Shown here: in pieces, positions 54,013 through 64,000 of the stretch
Layout: every line of letters starts with the position of its first letter
How positions within the stretch are numbered: the stretch's first letter is position 1
Assembly: GCA_004380135.1 (NCBI GenBank)
Contig: QXCR01000001.1
Span: 796,366-860,365 of the forward strand
Direction: 5' to 3'
DNA: 64,000 nucleotides
DNA from: Stemphylium vesicarium
Lineage: Eukaryota > Ascomycota > Dothideomycetes > Pleosporales > Pleosporaceae
Program-made: the position numbers and the translations under genes
Notes under the pieces: generated by a model
What the model saw: the letters and a program-made list of their open reading frames with translations, nothing else
Told to the model about the DNA's origin: nothing
Database searches by the model: none

Positions 54013-54881
54013 CTGTCAGATCTGTCAGAAGTTGATAGTCAGTTTGTACATGATGTACAGAGAAGCTCGATTAGCCTTTTCCCTCGCAATGTATGACATC
54101 CGGAGTTTCGGTATCTAGGTACCCTCAGCCAACCGGCTGACTGTCAGAATCTCTTCAAAATGATCAAGACACTGATGACATGCTTGGCATATCCTTCAAC
54201 CCGTATGACCTGGGAATAAAACACGCCTTCCGAGGTTGTGATGTCGCTGCTAGCTCAGCCCATCGGCGCCCTACGAGTAAACGGCCCTATGCAACCCAAA
54301 CATACGTATGTCCACGGGCCCGGGTCGGATTTGTCACTTGTTACCTTTTGCCGACGTGTCAGATCCGTAGATACGCCGGTGAGTACCATTGTGGAAGCAA
54401 TCGACTTTGATTCTAAGCTTTCCAGAAGCGATGTACGTGAGATCTGCGCAGCCAGACTCGTGGGCAGGTAGCGGATGCGCTCGGATCTGCGTGATAGCAA
54501 TCAGTGCGTTGCGGCTCAGCGCTCATAACGCGTCCTCAACCCCCTTCAGCACCTGCCCTTTTCGCTTCACATGCCACGAGTCCGTTGCAGATTACACGAT
54601 TCAGGTTGACATATCTCATGGCCCAAAGTATCCAGGCCAGCGGTATCCTGTAATTACTAAGCTTTTGCCACGGTAAAATCTTCTATAGCAATGCGGCCCG
54701 GAGGCTAAATGGGGAGCATAAGTGCCGAAACGTAATTTTGGGCTTATTCTCGTGGCTGTTGAATGCATCCAGAAACGTATTTGGGAAACTTCCACGGACA
54801 AACTGTCGAGAAGCGATATTGCGCATGATCTGGGGGCGATGACCCTTGGCTTGCTGGCCTGTCGGCCTGAGTGGGCTGGGC

Positions 54882-54904
54882 GTGTGTGTGTGTGTGTGTG
54901 TGTG
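54882..54904. repeat. (GT)n microsatellite
   Basis: An uninterrupted GT dinucleotide tract of about 23 nt in a gene-free stretch. Confidence 0.9.
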
Positions 54905-56500
54905 GCACGGACCAAGACTCCTATTTCTGGGGTAAAAGTAACAATGCTGCACCGTGCGTAGACGGTCATGAAGAGGTAATCTCTCCAAGAGAAAGAGGTT
55001 TTGATGTTGCCATCTGATTGATTCGTAGTTGTTGCGAAGTGGCGGTTTTGCTTGCGATGCCATTCGCAGATCGCTTGCTCTTTTTCGCTCGTACCTCGCG
55101 ATAAGCCCTGCCTCATCCGAGGAAAACCCTTGCGACTTCTCCACGTGGTTTTCCAGAGGTTGACACACGACTCGTCAATCGCTGTAAGCCACGGCTTCGA
55201 TGCAGCCAGGCACGGCTCTCTTTCATAGCCCCGCTATATTGGCAGGGACGGAGCCCCCGCGAGATGGTTGCTGCACTGGGATAGCCTGAAGTTTGAGGTC
55301 TTTGAGAGATTGAGTGCAGATTATTCGAGCGTATCAGGAAAGTGAGCTGGATTGATCACCTACAGCGGAGGTTTGAGGGGGCTTGCGGAGACCGATAGGT
55401 CCGTTTCGATGGAAGGGTACGCGATGATTGGCGGGAGGCCACCCAGGTTTTGTTTTCTGATGGGAACGATTAGGAGAACCCTGTGCTGATGACACTCTCG
55501 TAGCGAGCTGACGCAGATCAGCTCCATATGGTGGTTGATCTACATGTGTTTACAGACGACGTGCAAAGGGGACCTCGTTGTACATACCTACCTAGGTAGC
55601 CACACAACGTCGCTGAGATGCTTTTTGAACTGTACGACACTCGCATGCATTCAACCGGCTGGTTTGCACAAGCTCCCGTGAGCCTGCCAACGAATGAGAG
55701 TTTCCGCTCGGGCCATCTCATCAACCGAAAGAGCCGGAAGGAAGCTTTCTCGTGGCCCAGACAAAGCCACCGACAACCCACTGGAGCGCCCAGAGTCTTG
55801 GAGCCCTCAAATACAGTGACGGCGGCCGTGTCGCAACCTGATCCTTGTGTGAACCGTATGCATGATCGCACTCTTGTCAGATGATGCATTGCTCCCCTCT
55901 TCCCAAATCGAGATCTGTGGTTGACGTGATGAGAGGAGTGTGATGACATGCAGCGGCCACCATTCAGAAGAGTACAGTGACCCTGCTGCGTTGTGGGCTA
56001 CACCAGCAAACCTAGAGTTGCCTCGAGGAAAACACTAAACTATAACACATTTCTCCGCGATGGCTATTCCTCGTCTCGCATAGAGACCGCTGTCAGAGTA
56101 GCGGCCAAACGTCCTTCTTCGTTGCGACTAGGGCATGTATGCCACGAGCGGCACTAACATCCTAGCGCGTTCCATTCAAGCGGTGGGGACCGGGGGTGTC
56201 GAACTCTCTCCATTTTACAGTGGGCCCCCAGATTACAATGCCTTGTAGATGTGCGGAGGTGTTCAGTTTACTGGCCCGGACGTCAGCTATACATGGTCCT
56301 CGCTATCCATAAGATCTGCTTGTTTCCAGCGGTAGTGCTGCAACCTCTCCCCACGCCATCTACTTCTTTTTACACCACTTACGTCTATGATCTCAGTCTC
56401 GACATGATAACGCTGGACAGCAAGACAGGCCTTGCTTTTGGCGTGTAACTTATATACCTTCCACGGACAGGACGGCGTTTTCCATCATCTGCTACCTGCA

Positions 56501-57807
56501 ATGGCTGGTCTGAGACAATTGGACGTCGATTCGCAGTCGTTCGAACTGCCGCACCACATACACCCATGGCTGCGCGCAGTCGTCGCTCTGGGCTTCATCA
56601 GCTTCTTCGCCTCAGTGTCGTTACTTCTACTTCTCGCATACAAACTAATCTCCTGGCAACTACGATCTAAACGGAGCAATCAATTCATTGTTCTAATCTT
56701 CAACCTTCTCTGGGCCGACATACAGCAATCGCTTGCTTTCCTACTGAACGTCGAATGGCTGCGACTCGGATCTTTGGAGATTGAAAACCCAGTATGCTTC
56801 GCGCAGGGCTGGCTGGTATCAACGGGTGATGTGGGGAGCGGAGTCTGGTGTTTCCTGATCGGACTGCATACTTTCGCTTCTGTCATTCTGAACTACAGGT
56901 TGAAGCCACGATACTTTTACCTGTGTGTATTCCTAGCCTGGATGTTCATCCTAGTAGTCTCTACCATTCCGGTTTGGATGCACGGGAAGGGTGTTTATGT
57001 GCGATCCGGCGTATGGTGCTGGGTCGGCCATGACATGGAAGCCCTGCGACTATGGACCCATTACTTCTGGATCTTCATATTGTAAGCATCACACAACCGC
57101 TACCGCACTCACTACTAACCTTTGTATGCAGTGAGTTCGGAAATCTTCTCATCTATGCCCTCATTTACACCATATTGATTGTTCGCATCCGCGGAGGTTA
57201 TTACACAATCGAGGAATCCAAACGCGTACGATCAATCGCTAACCTCATGGTCGCATATCCGCTCGTATACGTTATTTGCACGATTCCTCTCGCCAGCGCG
57301 CGTATGGCGTCCATGTCAGGGAACCCCCCTTCACTCGCGCGCCTTTGCCTCGCGGGCGCAATCATCACCTCGAACGGCTGGCTCGATGTCCTGCTGTACA
57401 CCTGCACCAGACGCATAATGATTTTCAGCGACGAACCGCCTTCCGACGAGAACGCTATGGATACCTTTGCTGCTTTCTGGATCGAAAAGCCCAAGCGATT
57501 CGGCGGCGAGTGCACAGTGGAGGCGACGAACACATATACCAGGTCTCGGCGAGGAAGAAGCAAGGTCACACTACCATCTTCGAGCGACAGCTCCGACGAT
57601 CTGTGTAGACCTGGCACTACGGATATCAAGATGGTCACTACGACACGCGTTACGAGCGAGCCGGCACAACCTGAGGATGTTGAAGAGATAGAGGCTGAAG
57701 CTCGGAAGGCACGACCTCGAACACCAACCACAAGATGGAGTTCAGACACGGGCGACAGTCGGAACCTCAGCCTGAAGGAACTGGCTCTGCCGCATATCGC
57801 GCACTGA
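56501..57807 (+). CDS. Git3/Gpr1-like seven-helix G protein-coupled receptor
   Basis: Putative nutrient or carbon-sensing receptor of the plasma membrane. Exons: 56501-57081 and 57132-57807, with a 50-nt intron; product 418 aa. Seven hydrophobic helices can be traced, from ALGFISFFASVSLLLLLAYK (first) through QFIVLIFNLLWADIQQSLAF, VGSGVWCFLIGLHTFASVIL, YFYLCVFLAWMFILVVSTIP, FWIFILEFGNLLIYALIYTI and NLMVAYPLVYVICTIPLASA to LCLAGAIITSNGWLDVLLYT. The NLLWADIQQSLAF and AYPLVYV segments resemble the Git3 family that couples to G-alpha and adenylate cyclase. Extracellular Cys in NPVCFAQGW and SGVWCWVGH could form the usual disulfide. The C-terminal tail is Ser/Thr/Glu-rich, with potential phosphorylation sites. 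The ligand is unknown. Confidence 0.88.
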
Positions 57808-59040
57808 ATTTTCCATGGAGAAGCATAACGACACACCAACACACCACACCATTCCTCCTTTGTGTATGGGTCTTGCCCAAAGAGCATCGATCTCGAACAC
57901 AGACGCGGAGAACTGAAGGCTGCAAGAGCCACAGAATCGCCAGCCAGCAGTAGATGCTGGACGCCGAGCGACGCCCCTTTCACAGAGCGACATATGCGAG
58001 CCATCACACCCTTGATGCATGGCCATTGGGTATACCGTTGGGCTCGGAGCTACCACCCCGCCAGCCTGCCGGCACCTCACGTATGGCAGTGCCAGTCGAC
58101 TGTCTTACAGTGACCCTCAGCAGGATCAGATTCATGTAAATAGATAATGACAGATACGAACATTATTCCATACTCCACAAACAGCTGCAGCTGCAGCTCC
58201 ATTCCTATCCTCATGTACCCTGTCCCAACTCCCAACTTACGAACAACAACACACTACTCCTCAAACATAACATTCCAAAGCCGATCGATCCCAAATCTCT
58301 GCTACCACTCATCTTACTTCGCATTCGGAACCAGAGACTCGGTAAACAAGGGGATTCCCACTTGTCTCGCTTCCCACAATGCCTTCCCGCCACCCAGCGC
58401 TTTGGTGCTGCAAAGGGGGTGGGCGCGCCCCTTTGCGCAACAATCCCAACATTTCGCGTGCGTGGCAGGAGTGCAGGATCCGATGGAGCGCTTGCACCCG
58501 CCGCACCATGTGCCATTGAAACGGATCCGAATGCGATATAGCCTAGGGTGTGATGCCAAATGAGCCTTGGGGGGCAGATGGGAAAGGGATTGCTGGCTAA
58601 GGAAGTGGTCGGTATTGTGGTATTTTGTGATGTAGCATTGTTCATCTTGAGGGAAGTGATCGGATGGCACGGCAGGATCATTGGTGACTCGAAATAACAG
58701 GAAAGAGGCTTCAAACCCACTAGTTCAAGAAAGAGTGGCTACGTAGTTTTCGATAAAAACATAGTACGGTTTCCTTTTCATGGTATCGTGAGCATTCGTA
58801 TTCGCAGCGACCTGTGTCGTCTTATTCGCAAAAGTGCACATGCCCAAAGCTCTCCTTCGCTACCATACATGTGTAATAACTACATTGACCCTCGTTGTGA
58901 CCTCTTGGTACAGATCCCGCAACAACCCTGAGTTCAACCAAAGGTGATCCTTCCAGCAGTTTCTAGCGCTCGACGCATCGAATGGAATCGCCCATACCGC
59001 CTCGGGTTCTGGGGGATACGTGGAGCCTGGTAGATTACCG
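57808..59040. other. Convergent region GPCR / EF-hand gene, mostly noncoding
   Basis: The 1.2 kb gap holds the GPCR 3' UTR and the downstream side of the EF-hand gene. A weak minus-strand Cys-rich ORF (58314-58670) is listed separately. No other feature recognised. Confidence 0.4.
58314..58670 (-). CDS. Small Cys-rich ORF, uncertain
   Basis: Frame of 118 codons whose second half is dense in Cys: RFNGTWCGGCKRSIGSCTPA, then KCWDCCAKGRAHPLCSTKA and a tail IPLFTESLVPNAK. The CxxC/CxxCC pattern could bind metal and looks more protein-like than the overlapping frames. The first half is less convincing, and a different first exon is possible. No signal peptide. Family not recognised. Confidence 0.35.
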   Translation of the reverse strand: MPSDHFPQDEQCYITKYHNTDHFLSQQSLSHLPPKAHLASHPRLYRIRIRFNGTWCGGCKRSIGSCTPATHAKCWDCCAKGRAHPLCSTKALGGGKALWEARQVGIPLFTESLVPNAK

Positions 59041-62000
59041 TTAATCGGATTCTAAAGTAGCTGGAGCATAGGCGCCTGGATCCTGCCGTCAGTATGCTGT
59101 GGAGCGTTTAGGAGATGGCCAGCTGAAATCTCAAATGTGCGCAAGCAATTTGAAGATAAAGTGTAGATGGCTTGGGCGTGATGTGGCGTGATGTAATATC
59201 ACTCTCACATACTTACCCATTCCATCCATGACTCGAGAAAGCGTAATTGTCCCTGTCGCATATGTTCGACAAACTCATCGAAGTTGACCAGGCCGCTGCC
59301 TTTCCTCTCGCTGATCTCTTGTTCCACGCTCTCAAGACTGGCTAGCATAATGAGATGCAATGGAGACGCAGGGTGCATTGCGATTTGGCGGATCGAGCGC
59401 TGCAGTGGCCTAACTTGGTTCGTCTCGGGGTGGAAAGAATCTGTAGAATGATTGTGCTGGTTACTCGAGCATTGGATCACGTCCACGCCATTCGAGTTAT
59501 GCGTGAAGAAATAATGTAATTCTGGAACGTCGGTATACCACCGCCAGTCGACCGAAAAGGGGTGTTCATTTTCTTTCTGGTTCGGTTCCACGGGCGGCGA
59601 AGATGACTCGACCTCAGCGGATCCCTCAGCGGGATCAACCGCTGCAGTGGGTGTCGACGCAGATCCGTGGTCCGGTATCTCAGTTTCATCTGTGAACCGT
59701 TGTCTTCCTGGGTAACGTTCCAAGCCATCGCGAGTTGCAGATATAAAGAAGCAGCGCCCAAGATCTATGCCATCTTCTACTAATAGAGACGACTCTCCTG
59801 TTTCAGAAGCTTCGCTGGTCTGTGAAGAGCTGTGGGAGGCAGTCCGCGAGATTAACGGTGGATGGGCAAGAGTATTTGGTCGAAACTGGGGCATTGTGGG
59901 GTCTCTGCGATTAACGATGGAGCTTTCACCAGCACTCGGGCGTGCTAGCCACCCTTTCATGTCCGCGCAGTGCAAAGCTGCGTTTATTGCCTCTTCCCTA
60001 AGCTGAACCCTGCACAGCAAGGTGTTCCAGGTCGTCATATTGTCAAGGTTCGTTGTCTTACGGTTCTTAATGGTGCCCAAGACCTTGGCTTCGACTGAGA
60101 TGTAGACTTCATCTATCGCCACTCGAGCCTCGTTTTCGGTTCGTGGTCTGCCATGGTTAGGGCATGTGAAAAAGCTTTTCGTATCGTTGTTGAGTGCCCT
60201 GCAGAACTTGTCCACCATACATTTGGAGAATCGAAACACGCCCACGTGATGTATAGCTTCGACGTCAGCCTTACCCGACGTGAAAAGATGTCTCGTTGTA
60301 GACTCAATAGAAGCTGCTTCCGCTCGGCGCTCGATGCGTGTTTCGTGCGCATCCATTGCCATGTCTTCCTTTTCAAGAAAAAGCGGATTGAGCAGTTCGT
60401 TAAAGCCCTGCTGCGTGACCTGATACAACACCTCTTTCCCTAGGTCCTGTTCAGGTTCCGGTATCTCATATCCACCCCATCGCTCTCCGACCGGTCTCGA
60501 CGACGAGGCGGTGGATCTTGTCTCTAACTCCACATCATCTTGGAAGCGAACCCTTGATGATGACCGTGAGCCTCTGTTTTGAGGACGTTCCTCGTTTGTG
60601 TCAGCAGGAGGAGACTGGTCTAGCTCCTCTGGAGTGTTCTGTCCATCTGCCCCATTTCGCCTTGTAAAACCCTCCTCTTCGTCTAAGTAGTAGTGTCTGC
60701 GAGCCCATCTTCCATTCAAGATCCTGGCCTCTTGCTCGTCCGACGGGGCTGGTCCGATGTGGTGAATGTCGGTAGTCCTAAGAATTTCTTCTCGCTCTGC
60801 AATATCGGCGTCTTGGTCGAGGATCGAGGGGCTTGTGGCTTCGCCGTTCTCTTGCTTTTCTCGTAACCTGGGGTTGTTTGGGTTGGACGCATTCATACTA
60901 CGAGGCGGAAATGCAGAACCCAGTGGCTGGCTAGACCGAATAGTATCCATGGCGTTCCGCACATTCACTTCATCGGACAGCTCTAGAATATAGTTGCGTG
61001 TGGCCTCCTTTTCGATCGAATAGTACGCCCTGAAGATGCGTAATATGTCCTTGCGCGATATGTAGCCATCCCCATCAATGTCATATCCATCGAAGACGAT
61101 CCTGGCTTTTACATCCACATCCGTGGTATGCATGCCGTCAAGCCCTTTGACCCACTCGTCGAAGCCGATGAGGCCATTCTTGTCCGTGTCATAGTATGCG
61201 AAGATGCGGTCATAGACGAGGTTCGGTGCAGCGACGAGGCCGTTGTAGCGCGGTACGTATGCGTGGTTGAAGTCGCGCCGGTCGAGGGCCCATCCCACAC
61301 CCGATGGGTCATTTGCCCATTCGGTTCCTGCAAGACAGGTGAACTGATCCCACAGCGCCTCAATCTCCTCGGCTTCCATCTTTGTCTCCGCCACGAGGCG
61401 CCTCTTGAGCGTCGAGTCGATCGAGGGGTGCATCATGTGAGGCTTGCCAGGGTAGATGGGTTCTTGCTTCTGTAGGCTGAGCCAACCTGCAGGCACGCGT
61501 ATCTTGTAGAAGATATGATTCTTGTAGTGCGAGCCGATTGCTTCGCAATTGGAGCATAGGTCGAAATCTGGGCAGTTTGCGCAATGCCATCGTGTTCCCC
61601 GAATGGGTTTCTCGTCGCAGCCATTGCAGGTGATGCCACGGTGCACCACGCCCTCCAGTCTTGCGCGGTCTTCGGCGATGTGGTACAGGGTGCGCTGGAG
61701 GGTCTGACCTTCTGGATCAATGTCATCGTCCTGGTCATCGTCGCTTCCTAAGGAGAGCTCTGTGGGCGCGACACTCTCGCCACCATCCAAGCCAAGATTG
61801 TCTATATTTGCGAATATCTGAGCATGTCTTGTCGCCGCGCGGGCTAGATTGTAGCGATCCAATGCTATGTTGTTCGGGTTGCGATCGTTCAGCCATGCTC
61901 GGAGAGCATCGGCCTCTGATGGGGACAGCGCGCGGTCGGGAGAGTGCACTACCAGCAGGCGATCGAAGAATTCATCGTATAGGCGGCCGGTGGTGTTCTG

Positions 62001-62339
62001 TATCATCTCTTCGCTTGCGTCTGGCTGGGCGTTCAGGATGATATCGCGCAGCTCGGGCGGCGTAATCAAATTGTGAGGGTCGAGCAATACCGAAGTACCC
62101 AGGACATGATGCTCGCCCAGCACAGGCAAGTCTTGTTCGCTCAGCGGAAGCGCGGGCGCTGGTGGTGAATCACGCGGCCGCCGTCTGCGAACGGCATTGC
62201 TGCGATGAAGGCCGTCGCTAGGCCCGGAGGATTGGAGCGTGTTGTAGATGATGTATGCAGCATAGCCGGCGGATAGCCCAGTGAGGAAAAGCACAGCAGG
62301 TCTATAGCGCGACACGGTCGAGGGCGTTGATGCCGTCAT
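59041..62339 (-). CDS. EF-hand and ZZ zinc-finger membrane-anchored protein
   Basis: Large protein of unknown function combining Ca2+ and Zn2+ modules. Exons: 59217-62339 and a short last exon 59041-59082, with a 134-nt intron (donor GTAAGT, branch-like ACTGAC, acceptor GGCAG); product 1054 aa. Without this splice the frame stops at 59205, giving 1044 aa. A single membrane helix lies near the N-terminus (14-34, AVLFLTGLSAGYAAYIIY). The ZZ finger is at 233-280 (GITCNGCDEKPIRGTRWHCA, then CPDFDLCSNCE). Two EF-hands follow at 384-395 (DTDKNGLIGFDE) and 420-431 (DIDGDGYISRKD), with good Ca2+ ligand spacing. The second half is mostly unassigned, with long acidic and Ser-rich parts; the end includes GLVNFDEFVEHMRQGQLRFL, possibly a third, degenerate EF-hand. 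Localisation (ER, mitochondria or vacuole) is not decided. Confidence 0.88.
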
Positions 62340-62696
62340 ACTCGAGTGGCAGAGGCTCGGAGAGGGTGCCTAGTATTAGACGAGCTAGGGTGGAGTAACG
62401 TGCTCCTGGGTAGCAATAAATGAATAATCGGTGAGTGAAACATGACAGGTCATTCCCACCAGCAATATCATAGCTATCCGTTGGAAGTCTCCATGGCTCG
62501 GCAAGTACCCTCAAACGCGCTCTGGCCATGGTGAGAATGACGCCCGCCCTTGCCTCAAGCTCCGCCAACTTCGCTTACTCAGCCACACCTGTTCACCGAC
62601 TTCCGAAGCCTCGTATTGGACGGAATACCACGGCGCAGTGAATTCGGGCAATTGGATTTTGGTAGGTAAGACATCTTCCATATTAGCTATATATTA
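62340..62696. other. Intergenic region upstream of the EF-hand/ZZ gene
   Basis: The 357-nt gap separates the EF-hand/ZZ promoter from the 3' end of the SDR gene, both on the minus strand. No other feature seen. Confidence 0.4.
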
Positions 62697-63618
62697 CTAC
62701 CACGCTGCATGCCCACCATCCATCCTCAGATCGGACCCAGTCATGAACGAGCTCGCATCGCTTAGAAGGAAAACTGCTGCACCGCGGTATTCTTCAGGCT
62801 TTGACAGACGACCCAGCATGTTCTGCGTTGGCCATGTCTCTCTTCGCTCCGGGAACTTCTTAAAAAGCTCTTCCACCATTGCCGTCACAATGTATCCTGG
62901 GGAGATGGTGTTGACGCGGATGTTGTGCTCGCCCCATTCCGACGCTAGGTTACGCGCAAGCTGCAACACTCCCGCTTTCGACGCGTTGTAGGCCGAGCAG
63001 ATGAGACCCTTTTACGCTCATCAGTAAGAGAAACTCGTAAATATTCACGGGAGACGTACTCTGTTCGCGACTGTGCCCGACATACTCGCGATGAGTACGA
63101 TACTTCCGCCATTGCCAAACCTGATCATCTGCTTTGCAGCCGCCTGTGCAGTCATCATCGATCCAGTGATGTTGACTTCAAACATGCGGTTTGCATCCTC
63201 AGCAGTGTACTCCAATGCCGTCGTCTCCTGCTGAATACCAGCTGCTGCAATCAGTCCATCCAGTCTTCCTTCCTTGTCCGCAATGTCCTGGACGATCTCA
63301 TGCAGCTTTTTCACGTCCCGTACATCTATTTGACGGTATTCGAGCGAAGTTCCGAGGTCTTTCTTCGCTCTCTCGGCGATCGGCGCGAAGTCTGGGGAGG
63401 GCTCTTCAAGTCTGTCAAGGGCGTATACTGAGAGCACATGTTAGTCGAAGAAGACGATAAGCTCAGCGGGCATGTGGAGACATACCTCGTGCGCCAGCTT
63501 CCAGTAACGCTTCGGCTTGTGTGAGACCAAGTCCTCGAGCAGCTCCCGATACCAGTATGACCTTCCCAGCGAGGCTGAACTCTGGGAGGCCTTGGGTGGC
63601 TGGCATAGTTTGGATCAT
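62697..63618 (-). CDS. Short-chain dehydrogenase/reductase, polyol-dehydrogenase type
   Basis: NAD(P)H-dependent oxidoreductase of the classical SDR family. Exons: 63486-63618, 63060-63427 and 62697-63008; introns of 58 and 51 nt; product 270 aa. The cofactor motif is VSGAARGLGLTQAEALLEAG (TGxxxGxG type with Ser instead of Thr), followed by VYALD, whose Asp at the end of beta-2 suggests NAD preference. Further marks are the LIAAAG (NNAG-like) strand, the catalytic Ser in SIVLIASMSG, and YxxxK in CSAYNASKAGVLQLARNLAS. The C-terminal part has IRVNTISPGYIVTAMVEELF and AAVFLLSDASSFMTGSDLRM, then DGGHAAW. The overall look is closest to fungal sorbitol/arabinitol/mannitol dehydrogenases. An alternative start at 63606 gives 266 aa. 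Confidence 0.9.
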
Positions 63619-64000
63619 TGTATTGTAAAGGCTCAAGACGCAAGAAGAGGAGGAATATGGAATACAAGGTACACAGAAGATGCCGCTGGAAGAAGAGTAC
63701 TTATACGACAGAGAAGGAATGCGCAATCACTTCGTAAACTCTACGCAACACGGGGCTATTGTGGGTTTATAATCCGGGTCCAGAGGCAACGCTGGGTCAC
63801 CGGACTCTCTTGGAGTGAGTCTGGCCGTGGCCGCTTTTCCTCCTCCGCACACATGGCACGATTGTGGTAGAGCTCGACACTGCTGTTTGCGGGGAAGCAT
63901 GTCCGGCATCTTCGGGAATTTCCCAATCGGGCATTCCGGGAGCTCGCCGCGGTTGGGGGGGGGATATAAGAGAGGCGAAGGCTAGCAGACGTGAGTACAA
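63619..64000. other. Promoter-side region of the SDR gene up to the window end
   Basis: The 382 nt to the right edge. Only short ORFs, no domain. A run of nine or ten G occurs near 63955-63962. The next gene is outside the window. Confidence 0.4.

Larger units (their letters stand above)
53541..56500. other. Three-kilobase region with no confident gene
   Basis: Between the SesA-like gene and the GPCR. It contains a possible orphan minus-strand exon at 53905-54012 and a GT microsatellite at 54882-54904 (both listed), but otherwise only ORFs of 60-166 codons without domains on both strands. This looks like accessory, partly decayed DNA. Confidence 0.45.

Noticed and set aside
54616..55168. Overlapping minus-strand ORFs of 161-166 codons across the GT microsatellite
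   Set aside because: The ORFs run through the simple repeat (poly Thr-His) and lack any recognisable feature.
1..64000. Search for transposons, CRISPR arrays, rRNA or tRNA genes and secondary-metabolite core enzymes
   Set aside because: No reverse transcriptase, transposase, terminal repeats, PKS/NRPS motifs or structural RNA genes were seen by eye.

Overview
This 64 kb window is nuclear DNA of a filamentous ascomycete. The gene families (Atg29, Urc4, a DUF3433 membrane protein, a SesA-like protein, a Sur7-type tetraspanner, a Git3-like receptor), the short GT-AG introns (mostly 45-65 nt, often with a CTAAC/CTGAC-type branch site) and the dense, alternating gene layout all fit Pezizomycotina. 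The F-box-like family near 1.8 kb and the SesA/DUF7580 material point to Dothideomycetes, probably Pleosporales; that placement is inference. All exon borders were read by eye, and in each multi-exon model the summed exon length is a multiple of three with no internal stop, apart from the first gene, which is cut by the window edge.

Layout. 0-3.3 kb: 5' part of a DCAF-type WD40 gene, then an F-box-like gene broken by two in-frame stops. 3.7-31.4 kb: a housekeeping block with APN2, COX13, APC5, a CIA30 complex I assembly factor, a RIM2-type carrier, mitoribosomal mL45/MBA1, eIF1 (SUI1), Asterix/WDR83OS, MED12 (SRB8), a hypothetical protein, ATG29, ADE1, a Sur7-like protein, RAV2/Rogdi and MET1. 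31.9-46.6 kb: membrane and signalling genes, namely a DUF3433 protein, two tandem Cys-rich single-pass membrane proteins with PPxY tails, URC4 and a class I cAMP phosphodiesterase. 46.6-56.5 kb: an accessory-looking, repeat-rich and gene-poor stretch with a decayed DUF7580 fragment, a Cys-rich membrane protein and a SesA-like protein. 56.5-64 kb: a Git3-like GPCR, a weak Cys-rich ORF, an EF-hand/ZZ membrane protein and a polyol-type SDR.

Functional links. Four genes serve mitochondrial energy metabolism or gene expression (COX13, CIA30, RIM2, mL45) within 8 kb. Two genes act in cAMP signalling (phosphodiesterase and putative nutrient-sensing receptor) about 10 kb apart. The most unusual items are the tandem Cys-rich/PPxY receptor-like pair with a conserved intron directly before the PPxY motif, very small exons (10-17 nt) in ATG29, Asterix, eIF1 and the Sur7-like gene, a seven-codon uORF that overlaps the MED12 start as ATGA, and a GC-AG intron plus a stop-free 45-nt intron in the phosphodiesterase. 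No CRISPR array, tRNA, rRNA, intact transposon or obvious secondary-metabolite cluster was seen.
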